A stretch of 64,000 nt of DNA from Marsupella aquatica. Lineage: Eukaryota > Marchantiophyta. The stretch lies in NCBI GenBank assembly GCA_973895155.1, contig OZ316899.1, positions 15,438,001-15,502,000 on the forward strand, read 5' to 3'. Positions 19,832 to 31,076 of this stretch are shown here, one piece after another (within the stretch, counting starts at the first letter, position 1; every line of letters begins with the position of its first letter). Below the pieces are notes generated by a model. That model saw only the letters and a list, made by a program, of their open reading frames with translations. It made no database searches and was not told where the DNA came from. The translations under genes and the position numbers were made by a program.

Positions 19832-20987
19832 ATGTCGCACACAATCCTTTCCAGTTCGGCCATACAATTCTGGACGCAGTTCCTGTCTATTGGAGGGCAC
19901 TTGGCCGACTCATTGAAACACGCCAACCCGCGCCGATATGAAATCAAACGCAAATACAAGAGAGCCATCCGCCTAGCAGGCCGCCATCACTATCTCCTTA
20001 ACTTTGATTACCCATCCCAGAGGGAGCTTTACCGACCCGAAGAGATATCAGGGTACTTCTTCGACAGAGGCAAATATATCGTCTTCTGGGAGGCAGTGCT
20101 TTGGCTTCCGGACAAGGTCTTCAATATCCCGGGCACGATTGACTTACAGCGGCACCACTTCGACCACATCCCCGCTCGGGTCCGGGACATCATCAATAGC
20201 GAGTCCAGCACTACCCAGTCTACAAGGGCGTCTACACTTGCTTCAGAAAACCTCTACCGGCACCTGCAGAATTTCATGGCAACCGTACCATCGACCGCCG
20301 GTGCCAGCCCAGTCGTGCCTGTGCTTGCACCAACACCAGCTCAGGCTCAGGCTCAGGCTCAGGCTCCGCCTCAGCCTAGCCAAACCCCGCCACCAGTCGC
20401 CTCGCCATACAGATGAGATCCGTCGTCAACGCCGTAGATCTCAGCAACGACAAAGAGGCTACGTTACCCCTGTTTAGGCGGCCCAGAGGAGCGAGCACTG
20501 AGGGAGCTGGGACTACATCGCCCCCTCCCCAGGCCCGGACCCGAGTAGCAGCTCCAGCGGACAACATGGTGACCGTAGCCGCCCCGGCCCCAATACTAAT
20601 GGCAGTGGCACTACCTATACCCGATCGAGAGGATGGGGAAGTGTCACCCTCCCCGAGCCAGTCTCGGGGAAAGAAGAGGAAGGAACCCACAATTGTATCC
20701 GGGTTACCCATGGCCACGGTAGTCGCGGCCAAGGTGACAATGCACCGCATGGGGGAGAATGTGCATAAGAACATCCTCCACCCCAAACATGCGGTGTACT
20801 TGAAGACTCAGGGGTTCGAGCACCTCGCCTCTCTCCCCTGGAACACCCGCAGGTACTACGGGGAGGACATGACGGAGTTCGTCAAGAATTATGATGACGT
20901 CCGTCACCATACTCGGCTGTGGGGGAGGAATATGTCCCTCACAGAAGAGTGGCTCAGGATGATCTTTGGGCTACCCAAGGGTGTCAC
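19832..20987 (+). pseudogene. PMD-B gene, 5-prime half
   Basis: Two frames that overlap by ATGA at 20,413-20,416. The first (194 residues) has a region with RYEIKRKYKRAIRLAG and a Gln/Ala-Pro low-complexity tail. The second ends in a domain with HLASLPWNTRRYYGEDM and WLRMIFGLPKG, resembling the plant mobile domain (..FGLP.G). The insertion at 20,988 cuts it just after this motif, and the same frame resumes at 23,223. Related to the two copies at 28,203 and 61,692 in organisation but clearly diverged. Plant-mobile-domain proteins are often transposon-borne. Confidence 0.55.
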
Positions 20988-23217
20988 GCGATTGACATGG
21001 GTCTTAACACCAAAAACGTCACTATGGGTGCCAAAACCATCTCCTTGTACCTGAGGATCACGAAGGGATGTTGTGAATGCCGGTAAACACCAGTTTATGC
21101 CCTTAACACCAGACTATCATAGCAAGACTCTATCACACATCACCCAAGCTCAATTCCAAGGAACCGAGGTTGGGGATCAGATCTGCGCTCATGATAGTTC
21201 TGGTGAGAAGGGGTCTTCATATCGGGCCCGTACACACAGGGCCTAGCGCTACGGTGCGCATAGGTCTATACATATGCTTACTGTCATAGGTATGTTTCTA
21301 TTCCGCCGCCGGAATGTACCCATAAACCAGTGACTCCTGACTGATTCCCGGCTTAGGGACTTCTAAGCCATTGCCCCACCACTCTGCCATTCCACTCTCA
21401 ACAATCAGAGCTATGACAGTCCTCACCCAGCCCGCTTCAATGCACCCGGTACACCTCTCAGTGGCGCTGCTAGTTCCATCATACACTCAGATTGCCTCAC
21501 ACACACACACATCCACGAGAGAAATGAGGCCTGAGAGGAAAACTCAATTAGATTCAAAGATGTGCACAATAGTTCACTGAGAACACTTGATCATTCTTGG
21601 GGGCACATACAGATCTCACACCTCCAATTCAGAACGTCAAGTTACGCATGCATAGTTGACTCGACTTCAAAGCTGGTACCAGGCCTAACGGCGATCTATC
21701 CCAGACTGCAATGAGGCCCGGCCTCACGCTTGCCCTGCAAGCTCAGCTCTGGCCATAGATCCCTTAGTGCTCTCCACCAGACAAAGGCCGGGACTCCCCA
21801 TGGATCACGTAGCCTTGCCAGACTGAACTGTAAATGCTCCTCCTGCTGCCCCTTAATCAGTACCTCAGCCTCCCTAATGTGCCCACCGCAAATCGAATTG
21901 AAATCCTCCCCACAGTTTACAATCACCAATACATCACCTATCACCAAGGCTCTGTATCGGGGGAAAAGAACCCAGTTGTGCTGCCCACTAGAAAGAGCCA
22001 CAATCCAGCTCGCAAACCTAGCAACCCGTTGCTGTGAAGCTTGGCTGATTACTCCCTGAGTAATAGCACAACCAAGCTCTCCCCAACACGCAGCGTCCAA
22101 GTCCAGCCTTGCTTGCACAGAGCTCCTCCCCGCTACTCAGTCTAAGTGAGATCACACAACTGAAGTCCCCCCCCCTCTACCGGGGGGCTGCTCTATATAC
22201 TCTCATACTGAGCCCAAATGGCTGGGTACTACGCTGCTGGAGCCCCATCCCAGCCCTAACAGAGCCGCCACTATCTCTAACTACTGAACCCTAACTCGCA
22301 ACTTTATTTCTATCTCGAATTGGCTATGTACTTTGGATTCGGCCCTCCTCCATGGTTTTCGCGAGCTTGCGCCTCCTCTCCCGATTTCTGTATTTAACCA
22401 TTTTCTGCGTGGATAGCAGCGTTGGAAGCGGCTTGAGCTCCTCTTTCCAACGAGGTCAATTATAGCCGATTTGGTCAAATACATAGAGAGTTATGCCCCG
22501 CAACCGAGAGGGGGTACTCACTGCTGCGCTAACCCGAGTTACATAGCTAACCCGAGTTTGGCTAACCTAGCTATCCTATCTAACCCGAGTAGAGCTAACC
22601 CGTGGTCTCGGGTTAGGCCGCTACCCGCTATCCGCTATCCGCTAACCTAGCCTAAGCTGAGCCCGAATCCGAGCTTACCTATGCTAACCTGAGCTAAGCT
22701 GAAGCCGTGTTGACCTAAGCTAAGCTGAAGCCGTGCTGACCTGAGCTAAGCTGAAGCCGTTCTTACCTGAGATAAGCTGAAGCCGTGCTTACCTAAGCTA
22801 AGCTGAAGCCGTGCTGACCTGAGCTAAGCTGAAGCCGTGCTCACATAAGCTAAGCCGTGGTCGAGCTTGGGTTAACCCGAAACTGAAGCCGAATCCGCTA
22901 ATTCCGGCCACAAGTTAACCCATCACACTAATCAGGCCGTATCTTTCTTAATACACCTCTGTTTCCCGAGTGTTTTATATCGATTTTACTCGCCTTGACC
23001 AGATCTTTCCAATGCTCTTTACAGATCCGGATTTGGTGACATATTGAAAGAGATATGGTCACCGACCACCTGCGACATAGCTTTTATTTCCCTACTCTTA
23101 ACGCCATGATTGCCCTTATTCTTGCCATCTTGCTAATTGTTATGTAATATCAATAGCTACTCCTTGCATACAGCAACCTACTTAATCAGATTACAAAATA
23201 AGGACCATGTCATTGGC
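20988..23217. mobile_element. 2.23-kb insertion with imperfect inverted ends and 5-bp TSD, family unknown
   Basis: Left end GCGATTGACATGGGTCTTAA matches the complement of the right end, GCCAATGACATGGTCCTTAT, with a few mismatches and a one-base gap. GTCAC occurs at 20,983-20,987 and 23,218-23,222 as target duplication. Removal of the insert and one GTCAC joins the PMD-B frame without shift. No convincing transposase is inside; the longest open frames have no family I recognise. It contains a 26-bp tandem array at 22,694-22,860. Probably a non-autonomous DNA transposon. Confidence 0.75.
22694..22860 (+). repeat. 26-bp tandem repeat array
   Basis: Six full units and a partial, starting every 26 bases from 22,694, with the core CTAAGCTGAAGCCGTGCTG. 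Flanked on the left (22,500-22,640) by looser CTAACCCGAG repeats. Located near the right end of the unknown insertion. Confidence 0.85.
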
Positions 23218-24368
23218 GTCACAAAGGGTGATCACCGGGTCAAAGCACGGGCTCCCCGGGGCAAAGGAGCCAAGTACCAATCCTCAATTTTTCCCTCCAA
23301 GGGGTCAGTAGACAACGGGTTCGTGATGAGGACCTGCCTCATCCCCAAAATAGCCGAGCGGCTGGAGTTCCAGAGGTACGCCCTCCACATGATGGAACCC
23401 CGGGGCGAGATCTCCGCTGCCCAGGTTATCCAGGTCGAGAACTATCGACCTAGGAAGTGGGCGTCGTACTTTGCTAAGAAGTCCCATGAAGAGATGGAGC
23501 GGCGAAGGAAGGCGCTATACATCGGCGGGAAGGCGTATTTTGCAAGCCACATCGAGATCATTCTTGAGAGGTACGCCCGGTTTGATCGACTAACCCTTCC
23601 CCGGGTCAACGTAACTAAGTTGGTCCCAGCTAGGTGGGTCTTCCTGGCCCTGGACAGACGGCCCCAACCCGAGGCCTGAAGTCTGGCGGCCACGCAGGCC
23701 TCACCCACCCCACCTCCATAAGTAGCCGTAGCCTAGCCGTGGCCGAAGTGGTACCACACGAGGCAATGATCGCAACCTTAGACGCGATCAACCAGGCCGG
23801 GCCGAGAGCAGAAGTCAAAGCGGTAGAAGACTTGGCTGAGCCCGAGGGTCCAGAAGACCCACCGGTGGCTATTCCAGAGGATAGGACGATGATGGAGGAA
23901 GACACTCCAGCCCCTTCCAACCCTACATCCCCAGGGCTGGATGTCACTACCCCAGCCCCGTGCGAATTAACGTCTGCCCGTGCCCAAATCCGGACGAGCA
24001 CAAACTGGAACACCCAGAACTCTTCGTACCGGGTACATTTCTGAACGGGCTTTTGGGAGATTTCTCCCAACAGATTGCCCAGGATACCGGGGAGTTCATG
24101 GCCCGGAAGGTAGCCTACTTCTTCAATCAGGAGTTGGTTACCGCAGTAAAGGTAGGTCGGGCCCAGTCGGAGGCCTCTCAAAGGATAGAGTGGTACCGGG
24201 TTGAGTCCATGTACCTAAAAGATGAAGTTGCGGCTCAAGAGGCTGAGCTTCTGCAACTACGACCCAATGTTGCAACCGCCGATGAGTTGTTAGCAAATGC
24301 GCACGCCCTTACCGCCCTAGCCGAATAGGCCAAAGCTGGGAAGGAGGTCGAGATTGCACGGGAGGTGT
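23218..24368 (+). pseudogene. PMD-B gene, 3-prime half
   Basis: Continues the frame cut at 20,987. It encodes KGSVDNGFVMRTCLIPKI, MMEPRGEISAAQV and LPRVNVTKLVPARWV, then a stop at 23,677, a shifted acidic linker, and a shifted helix-rich segment with QQIAQDTGEFMARKVAYFF and heptad-like EAELLQLR ending in TAG at 24,326. The same order of blocks (NGFFRNTC, PRAEIGKAQVYL, then linker and coiled coil) is found in the copies at 28,533 and 61,692. Coding similarity stops near 24,368, where a LINE relic begins. Confidence 0.55.
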
Positions 24369-24369
24369 T

Positions 24370-26130
24370 TCCATTTGGCAGTGTCTAACTCTTGATGCTC
24401 TTGCATGCATGCTCGGCCTTAAGTTTATCGAAGAAGTACTTTGTTGGTGCCTTGCCTAATTGCAGCCACCTAACACTACTCTTCAATTTCAGCCTACAAG
24501 CATCGCCAAGAGCATGTTGTTGTGTCTAGACTTTGTCATGTCTCAGCTCTTTGACGGAGTTTAGACTCGAAGAGGGGCCGACCACAATCCAAAGCTCATG
24601 CAAATGGTTGCTAGGGTGAGAGGACAGTTTGAGTTTGGTTCTCTTACGCTTCTTGTTTTGAAGGTTTTTTTTTCACCGCTCCCCAGGCCAGATCCCAGTT
24701 CACCCAAGGATCCTGATCTACAATCATGTGATTTGCCCATGTCTTTCTATCCTGTCTCCCAAACTGAGCTAAATTACTAACCTACCCCCAAAATCATTTT
24801 AATTGCTAGGTTGCCCCCCTTTTGTATATATGGGTTACATAACCATTTTACTTAACCCAGGGTGATTTCTCATTGGTGGACTAACACGTGGTGAGGCGCT
24901 ACTGGCTCTGCCTTACCCTGGCCAAGCTTGCCCTCACCTGGCTAGCTCTTTCCCAACAAGGGCTGGCCCCTCCCCCTTGCAAGTGTCAATTACAACTAGG
25001 ATCCCAACCCTAATGACCTGGTTGGCTAGGTGCTGCAATTTCCCTTAAAAATGGGGTCCCACACTCCATAGGGGCCTGATGATCCTTGGGTCCCAATGAT
25101 CCATGGGTCCTGATGATCCACCCTACTCCCACTTTTTGGAAGGAAAGAGGCCCCAATTCTATACATATTTTCCATGCGTAAACAAACCCACATTTGGGCC
25201 TACCGCCTAATTTGAGTTGGGTCATCGGGATTTAGAACTTGAGAGGGGGACAGGCCAGCCCTGTTTGGTGCAGGGCTCATTCAAAAAATGGGAAAGAGCT
25301 AGCCCAATGAGGGTAAACTCGGCCAGGGTAAGGCGGAGCCAATAGTGCCTTGCCACTTGTTAGTCCACTGATGAGAAATCACCATGGGTTAACCAAAATT
25401 GTTAATGTAACCCTTGCATACAATGTTGGGGGAAACCAAGCAATTAAAATAATTTGGGGGTAGGTTAGTAATTTAGCTCAGTCTGGGGGACAGGTTAGTA
25501 AAAAGCTTTTTGCTCATGTTTCTTGCACAACTTGCTCAATTTCAGTAGTCTCAAATGCAGATGAGTCCATCTTGAAGTACATAGATTCCTCCGATGCCCA
25601 ATATTGACAGTCCATTTGAGAACAGAAGTGGTAGATACCAAAATGTGATCCAAGAGAGTTTCTTTTCCATCGTGTGCACACGTTTGAACAAATTTGCACC
25701 ACTCGTTATTTTCTATTGCTGCTGTAGTTCCTGTCCAATCTATCTGAGTAAATGGATTGCCTAGTGTAATGTGGCCCCATCCTGGATCTTGCATAGAGGA
25801 AATTGTCCACCAAGTTGAGGCGTTCCACCAGTTTGTTCCACGCCCTTACTTCTGTGCCATGTACGAGAGCGTTGGACCCACAACATCCCACAGCTCGATC
25901 ATATTCCAGTCTCCACATATTATCCAGGTGGATTTATTTAGGTTCCTCCTGAGCCATTTCCACAGGTCAATCCTCCTCCTCCTCTCATTTGGTGCATAGA
26001 TGGCTCCTATGCTAACCTTGCCCATAGTTGTCGTCATTCCTGCCCACACAAAAGTTCTGTCCCCATTGTTTCCATGATTGAGGACTTGTTATTGTGGTGG
26101 AATAATCATAGCCACTCCCACTCTTCCGTT
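24370..26130 (-). pseudogene. LINE (non-LTR retrotransposon) relic, endonuclease and linker
   Basis: Minus strand, split by the inverted-repeat element at 24,751-25,494. At 26,130-25,500 the frames encode an exonuclease-endonuclease-phosphatase fold: GRVGVAMIIPP, KVSIGAIYAPNERRR, and WIICGDWNMIE with the catalytic GDWN, then RAWNKLVERLNLVDNF. At 24,750-24,370 the strand encodes a linker with RWLQLGKAPTKYFFDKLKAEH, typical for the stretch before LINE RT. RT itself is absent. Many stops; inactive. Confidence 0.7.
24751..25494. repeat. Foldback-like element with about 240-bp inverted arms
   Basis: The left arm from 24,751 (CCTGTCTCCCAAACTGAGCT) is the imperfect complement of the right arm ending at 25,494. 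Similarity covers both a TTACTAACCTACCCCC block and a CCTTACCCTGGCC block. The centre of about 250 bp holds TGATCCxTGGGTCC repeats. A loose duplication around 24,733-24,749 and about 25,505-25,522 (TTTGCCCATGTCTTTCT versus TTTGCTCATGTTTCTTG) may be a diverged target duplication. No coding content; a MITE or foldback element is the best guess. Confidence 0.65.
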
Positions 26131-26515
26131 GCTATCAAGTGCTATCTACTAATTTCATGCCATCCGGGCACAACATGTTTAGTTGGAACATAGTCCTCTC
26201 CTGTTGTATCTTCAATTCTTGCAAGCACAAGATTGAATCTTCCTACTTTCCTTTGCGTATCCAACTACCAATCTGTTTGATCTTCAGTAGATGTTGTGGC
26301 TTTATGTGCACTTTTTATGGCTTCAGTCTCCAGGCATAGGTTCTGCTGCTTCTCTTTCTATGATGGTTCCACCATGGGTTTCAGATGCGTGCTCACTCCC
26401 ATTGTGGCCAGCAATAGCGGTAGTGTCATGCCCCTCATCGATCACCTCAATGAGATGACTCAGGCCTTCTGGTGGATTACCAAAAGGGGGAGTAGTACCT
26501 CCTATAATTCCTTTG
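26131..26515. other. Unassigned stretch between LINE relic and minisatellite
   Basis: Short open frames only. It may contain more decayed LINE 5-prime sequence on the minus strand; I see no motif to prove it. Confidence 0.3.
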
Positions 26516-27045
26516 GTAGGCAGGGATCATCCCTATCCGCAATTTAGACAGGATCATCCCTATCTATCTTTTGGACTCTTTCATCTCTATCCGCCTTTTG
26601 GACAGGGATCATCTTCATCCGCCGTTTGGATAGGGTTCATCCCTATCCAATATTTAGACACTCACGGATCATCCCTATTAACCGTTTTGGACAACGATCA
26701 TCCGTATCCGCCTTTTGGACAGGGATCATCCCTATGCATTTTCAAGACAAGGATCACTCTATCCAGCATTTGGACAGGGATCATCCCTATCCGGTGTTTG
26801 GACAAGGATCACCTATCCTCCATTTGGACAGGGATCATTCTTATCCGTTGTTTGGACAGGGATCATCCCTATTTGTTGTTTGGACAGAGATCATCATTAT
26901 CCTCCATTTGGACAAGGATGATCTTTATCTGCTATTTTGGATAATGACCCTATCCTTCATTTGGACAGGGATCATCCCTATCCAATGTCTGGATATTTAG
27001 TAATAAGGGATTTTAGGGCTAGATAGGGATCATCCGTATCCGTAG
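26516..27045 (+). repeat. Minisatellite of about 31-34-bp units
   Basis: About fifteen irregular units built around TTTGGACAGGGATCATCCC followed by TATCCGCC or variants. All three plus-strand frames stay partly open and read as DRDHPYPPFGQG-type repeats, a by-product of repetition rather than a gene. It lies just upstream of the DUF8039-like exon. Confidence 0.85.
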
Positions 27046-27174
27046 TGTGGGTATTAGGTTCAGGTTTTTTTTGCTTCATATGCATTGTCCTCGGATAGGA
27101 TTGACAACTTTTTGCTTCCTAGTTGGAATCATCTTTAACTGATAATTTATATTTCAAATGGTGCAGGTGAAAGA

Positions 27175-27546
27175 ATGATGGGAATATTTGTGAGAGGCAA
27201 CAATGTGATATTGACTATTGACGGTTACAACATTGCAAGCGGGATAGTTCAAAAAATCAACCCGGAGGATAGTGTTCAAAATATATTGTTGAGAGAGAAT
27301 CGAATTGGAGTTCTCATTGACAAAGTTTTTGACCGAACCGCAAAACTACCATTTCCGATGCCTCGGGCAGAAAACCTTTTTGATGCCATTGATTCTTGCG
27401 TTATTTGGGATTTGTCGTGCGCATATCTATCAACAACAACAAATTCTCAAAAACGCATCAGTGTAGGTAGTTGTTCAAATTGACCGGAGAGTAATTTGGA
27501 GAAAATCCCAATTGTAGAGGAGGACTCATCAACTACTCTGAGGCAA
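27175..27546 (+). pseudogene. First DUF8039-like domain of the DUF7869 gene
   Basis: An open frame preceded by an acceptor-like GGTGCAG at about 27,167. Residues include IVQKINPEDSVQNILLREN, GVLIDKVFDR, KLPFPMP and a final DAIDSCVIWDL, the same pattern as the CACTA exon at 2623-3216. A TGA at 27,481-27,483 breaks it, but the same frame stays open to 27,551, where a 4.7-kb insertion starts. It resumes in phase at 32,248. Probably the N-terminal part of the protein continued at 32,248-35,505. Confidence 0.6.
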
Positions 27547-27814
27547 GGGGATGTGATGCCTAGCCAGGAATCACTAGGCCAGTTAAGTGGGGAAATGGAG
27601 GTGTACCCTATAAACACATTAGTATAGTAACAAAAACAAGGAAAATATAAACAATTAAGGGTGACTATGGAACCCGGGCCGTGGTCGGAGGTAAGGACGC
27701 CGGGGGAGAGAACACGATTAGGGTTAGGGCGCGCTAAGCATCGACGGCTAGGGGTAACCAACGGGAGGAAAGACTAGAGGAGGAGAGGGGTAAGGACCAC
27801 TCGCGAGGAATGGT

Positions 27815-28200
27815 GGCTCATTGGCAAGCACGAATTGGGCAGACGACTACGGAAGGCCAACTACTGTCAGCTGCTTAGGCAAGCACTCGATGCAGGAGCA
27901 GATACCAACGATCGAGTCAAGGAGGGTATGAGCAACGTCAATCAAGCGGCACATTTTTGGGGATGCCTGTTCGAACGGGCAACTGAGTACATTAAGACTT
28001 ACGAGGATGAAGAATCGGAGAGAGTAGCTCGAGAATGGCAGGAGCTTGCTTGACTATGGGAGCTGCAAAAGTCTGCCTTCTTAGGAGGAGAACTCATCAA
28101 GGCCGAGTTCTTGTGGACTCCTACTGCCAATCAGCTCGATGACCTTCTATTTTGCGAAGATAGAATCATCGGCATTCGGGAAGCCATCAACCGCACTGGG
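27815..28200 (+). pseudogene. PMD element copy 1, N-terminal coding part
   Basis: The frame encodes RKANYCQLLRQALDAG, GMSNVNQAAHFWGCLFERA and, after a TGA at 28,051-28,053, WELQKSAFLGGELIKAEFL. A 13-bp deletion relative to copy 2 near 28,188 then shifts the frame into the main reading frame at 28,203. No domain recognised in this part. The 260 bp before it, from the element start, hold no gene and no clear TATA box. Confidence 0.55.
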
Positions 28201-28202
28201 AG

Positions 28203-31076
28203 TTGAAGGGTAGCACGGAGGGGTGGACAAAGGCAACTGTGCTAGGAGAAACATCCACGGCAGCCGAGATGAAGAGGAAAGGAAACAACAACGAAGAGGC
28301 CACCCCGGCAAAAAGAACGAGGTCGGCGGCACCAAGGAAGCCAGCAGAGCAGCAAAACAGGAGGCAGGGAGAAGCCAAAGAGGAGGAGGTCGATCCCATC
28401 AATGCCATTCCAACAAAGGATGACACCTGGAAAGGTTGGGCGGCGACCCTACCAGAGGAAGTGCAATTACAATTTGCACAGGAGGAGGATGCATGCTTTA
28501 CGGCCATGCAGACCAACAAGTAGCAGGGCTTCATGGTCGGATCTGGCTTGGAAGCCTTCATAAGATTACCATGGCTGAAGCCGGAGGTGCCGGACTCAGA
28601 CTTATTAGAATTCGTGGGATCATGGGAACCCGAGACCAATTCCACGAGGGTGTATGCGAAGGATTTCTATCTCACTCCCCGGGTGATTACCGAGGTGTTT
28701 GGCTTGCCGATGGGTAATAAGACCAAGGTTGATACCAGGAAGACCTTACCTGACAAGGAGTTCCGGTCATTCCCAGGACCATCAACGAAGAATGGCTTCT
28801 TCCGGAACACCTGCACCAACCCGCACATCGGAGAGATGATCGATTTCTTGCGGGTGACCATGCATTGTAACTTGCCGAGGGCAGAGATCGGCAAGGCTCA
28901 GGTCTACCTGGCAGAAAGGCCAGACCCAAGCCGAGATTACAACGGGTACCTCCGCAACCAACTGAAGAAGATCTTGAAGGAGGAATAGCAAGTGATCGGC
29001 GTGGGAAGCATGTCCCGGCTTGGCTATCACATGCCGCTGTTGTGCCGGTATGCCAGAAGTCAAATCTTTGCCCCAGTACTTCCCCTATCGGCAAGGGCAC
29101 CGGACGAGGTTCCGGAGCAGAGGCCGGCAACAATAGAGCCCAACCAGCCTGCTAGTCCTACGATCGAGCAGGTGTTTCGACCAAGGAAAGAAAACTTGCC
29201 GATGCAGCAATCAGGCATGCAGAATCTGCTGAAATTGTTGGAGAAGGAGAGAATGGCACCGGCAACGGCACCGGTACAGGACACTGCCCCAGAGGCCGGC
29301 TTAAGCCGACTTAGGAGGGAAATCCTCTTTACCGGAGCCAACGAGAGAAGGAGGCCGGAACACAAGCCGGGAGTTCAAATGTATGTGGGAGCTTCAAGCC
29401 CCGAATCGGAGGCAGAGCAGCCTTAGGCTCCTTCCTGCGGAAAGCAGAGGGAGAGGACGGCCTGGAAACCAGAGGAGAAACAAGAGCCCGTGATCTGTGA
29501 GGCCGTTTTCATGGCAAGACCAGGGGAACAGAGGGGGAAGCCGGGAGTCCAAGCAATGGAGGAGGCGGTGGAGGACTACAACAATGATAACTCCGGCTAT
29601 GGGTCGGATCATCATGTTCCAGGAGTAAGGAACTGTGGCCGATTTATCCCCACGCTTCCAAGAGTAGTTCGAGGGGACCCCACCCAGCAGAGTAGCCCCG
29701 AGTCTCCCCCACCAGAGGTTGCTCCCCCGAGCTTTGACGGCATAAAGCAGACGGCACAAGAATTTCAGGAGCGACTTAGGGAGGAAGAGAAAGCAGCCCT
29801 GGCTAGGGAGAAAGATTTACCAGGAGGAGATTGGCCGGAGGACATCAGGCGGCTTGCCAAAAAATGAAGCAACCCTCTTGCCACCGTAGAAGAAATCCGC
29901 AAGGCGGCTTGGGAACAGAGGCCGAGGTGGTTGATGCCGATGACTTCTACTTACTCCACCTATGCTAAAGATAGAGCCATGGAGTACGGGGAGATGTGTG
30001 GGGACCTGGCGCTCAGCATCTTTGGGGAGGAGTTGGAGCAGGGACCTTTTTTCCAGAGGGAGATGTTGGAGAAGCACCGATTAGAAGAAGCGGTGGCTTT
30101 GGAGAGAAGCAAGAAGGACGAGGTCATCCGGCGGCTTAGGGAGATGGAAACCGAGGTGGAAGACCTGCAGGCGGCTAAGAAAGCCCAAGATGAGCTGCGG
30201 ATTAAGCGGCATGAGCTGAACATCATGCAAGGACAATTGGATGCCGCTGAGTCTGGCAATCAGATTATCAAGGATAAACTGACTCGGACCCAAGGAGAGT
30301 TGGCCAGCGTGGTCAAGGACAGGGAAAAGTGGAAGCAGGAGCTGAGGGACGCAGAGGAGGCCCACATAACCGCCAACAACCGGGCCATGGCGGAGACTCA
30401 GAGAAGGGAGAGGGCGTTGAAAGGAGAGCTCGAGGATATCCGCGGAGCCCTTGAGTAGAAGGAGGCCGAGTTAGGGAAATCCTATCAAGGGATTATTGCG
30501 CTACAGCAGGAGCTTGCGTCCCTGACGGCCAGCTTCAAGGCCGACCTGCATGAGAAGGACGACCAGCTCGACCAGACTTATGCCAAGATGAATAAGATGG
30601 AGTCTGAGGTCGTAGCGGAGCTCGACAAGGAGCTAAGAGCAACCCAAGAGGAGAGGGCTACCTTAAAATTGGAATTGGAAGAAGCCAGAAAGGAGCTGCA
30701 GGAGGGACAGAAGGACCTAGAGGAAGCCCAGGAGGAGTTGGAGGAAACCACCAGGAAGATGGAGAACTTACAGCGGCGAGCCGACAACCAAACGGAGCGG
30801 TTGAAGAAACAGGCCACAGTATTTAAGTGCTTAGCTTCATCTGGTCCAACTCCAATTGTGGGAACTCCGTTACCAGGAGGGGTACTGGCTGAAAGACAAG
30901 CCGAGACACACGCCTCGGTGCTGGAGGTAGGTAGCAAGGGGAAGGGACCAGCTACCGAAACAGGGAAGAAAAAGAAGCGGAAACCTTCTGGGTTTGGGAG
31001 TTATACGGCTTGTGACCCAGGAGGTCAACCCGGCACCAACCTCCGGCATGATTACGGTAGTAGATCCACCTGTTGA
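28203..31076 (+). pseudogene. Plant-mobile-domain-like/coiled-coil protein, copy 1
   Basis: One frame over 2.9 kb with only point stops (TAG 28,521; 28,986; 29,424; 30,456; TGA 29,865). Order: basic KKR-type linker, a plant-mobile-domain-like region (LLEFVGSWEPET, LTPRVITEVFGLPMGNK), a NGFFRNTC/PRAEIGKAQVYLAERPD block, SRLGYHMPLLCRYARSQIF, an acidic Pro-rich linker, and from about 29,930 a long coiled coil of more than 250 residues. The coiled coil recalls gag-like or structural proteins. Function unknown; its repeated mobile context argues it belongs to the element, not the host. Confidence 0.65.

Noticed and set aside
21696-22118. 140-residue minus-strand frame within the unclassified insert as a transposase
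   Set aside because: No recognisable domain or catalytic pattern, and overlapping plus-strand frames of similar length exist.
22694-22860. CRISPR-like array
   Set aside because: Units are directly contiguous without spacers; it is a plain tandem repeat.
26513-27000. Open frames with DRDHPYPPFGQG repeats, looking like a repetitive secreted protein
   Set aside because: The minisatellite is open in several frames at once and has no start context, conserved ends or introns; repetition explains the open frames.
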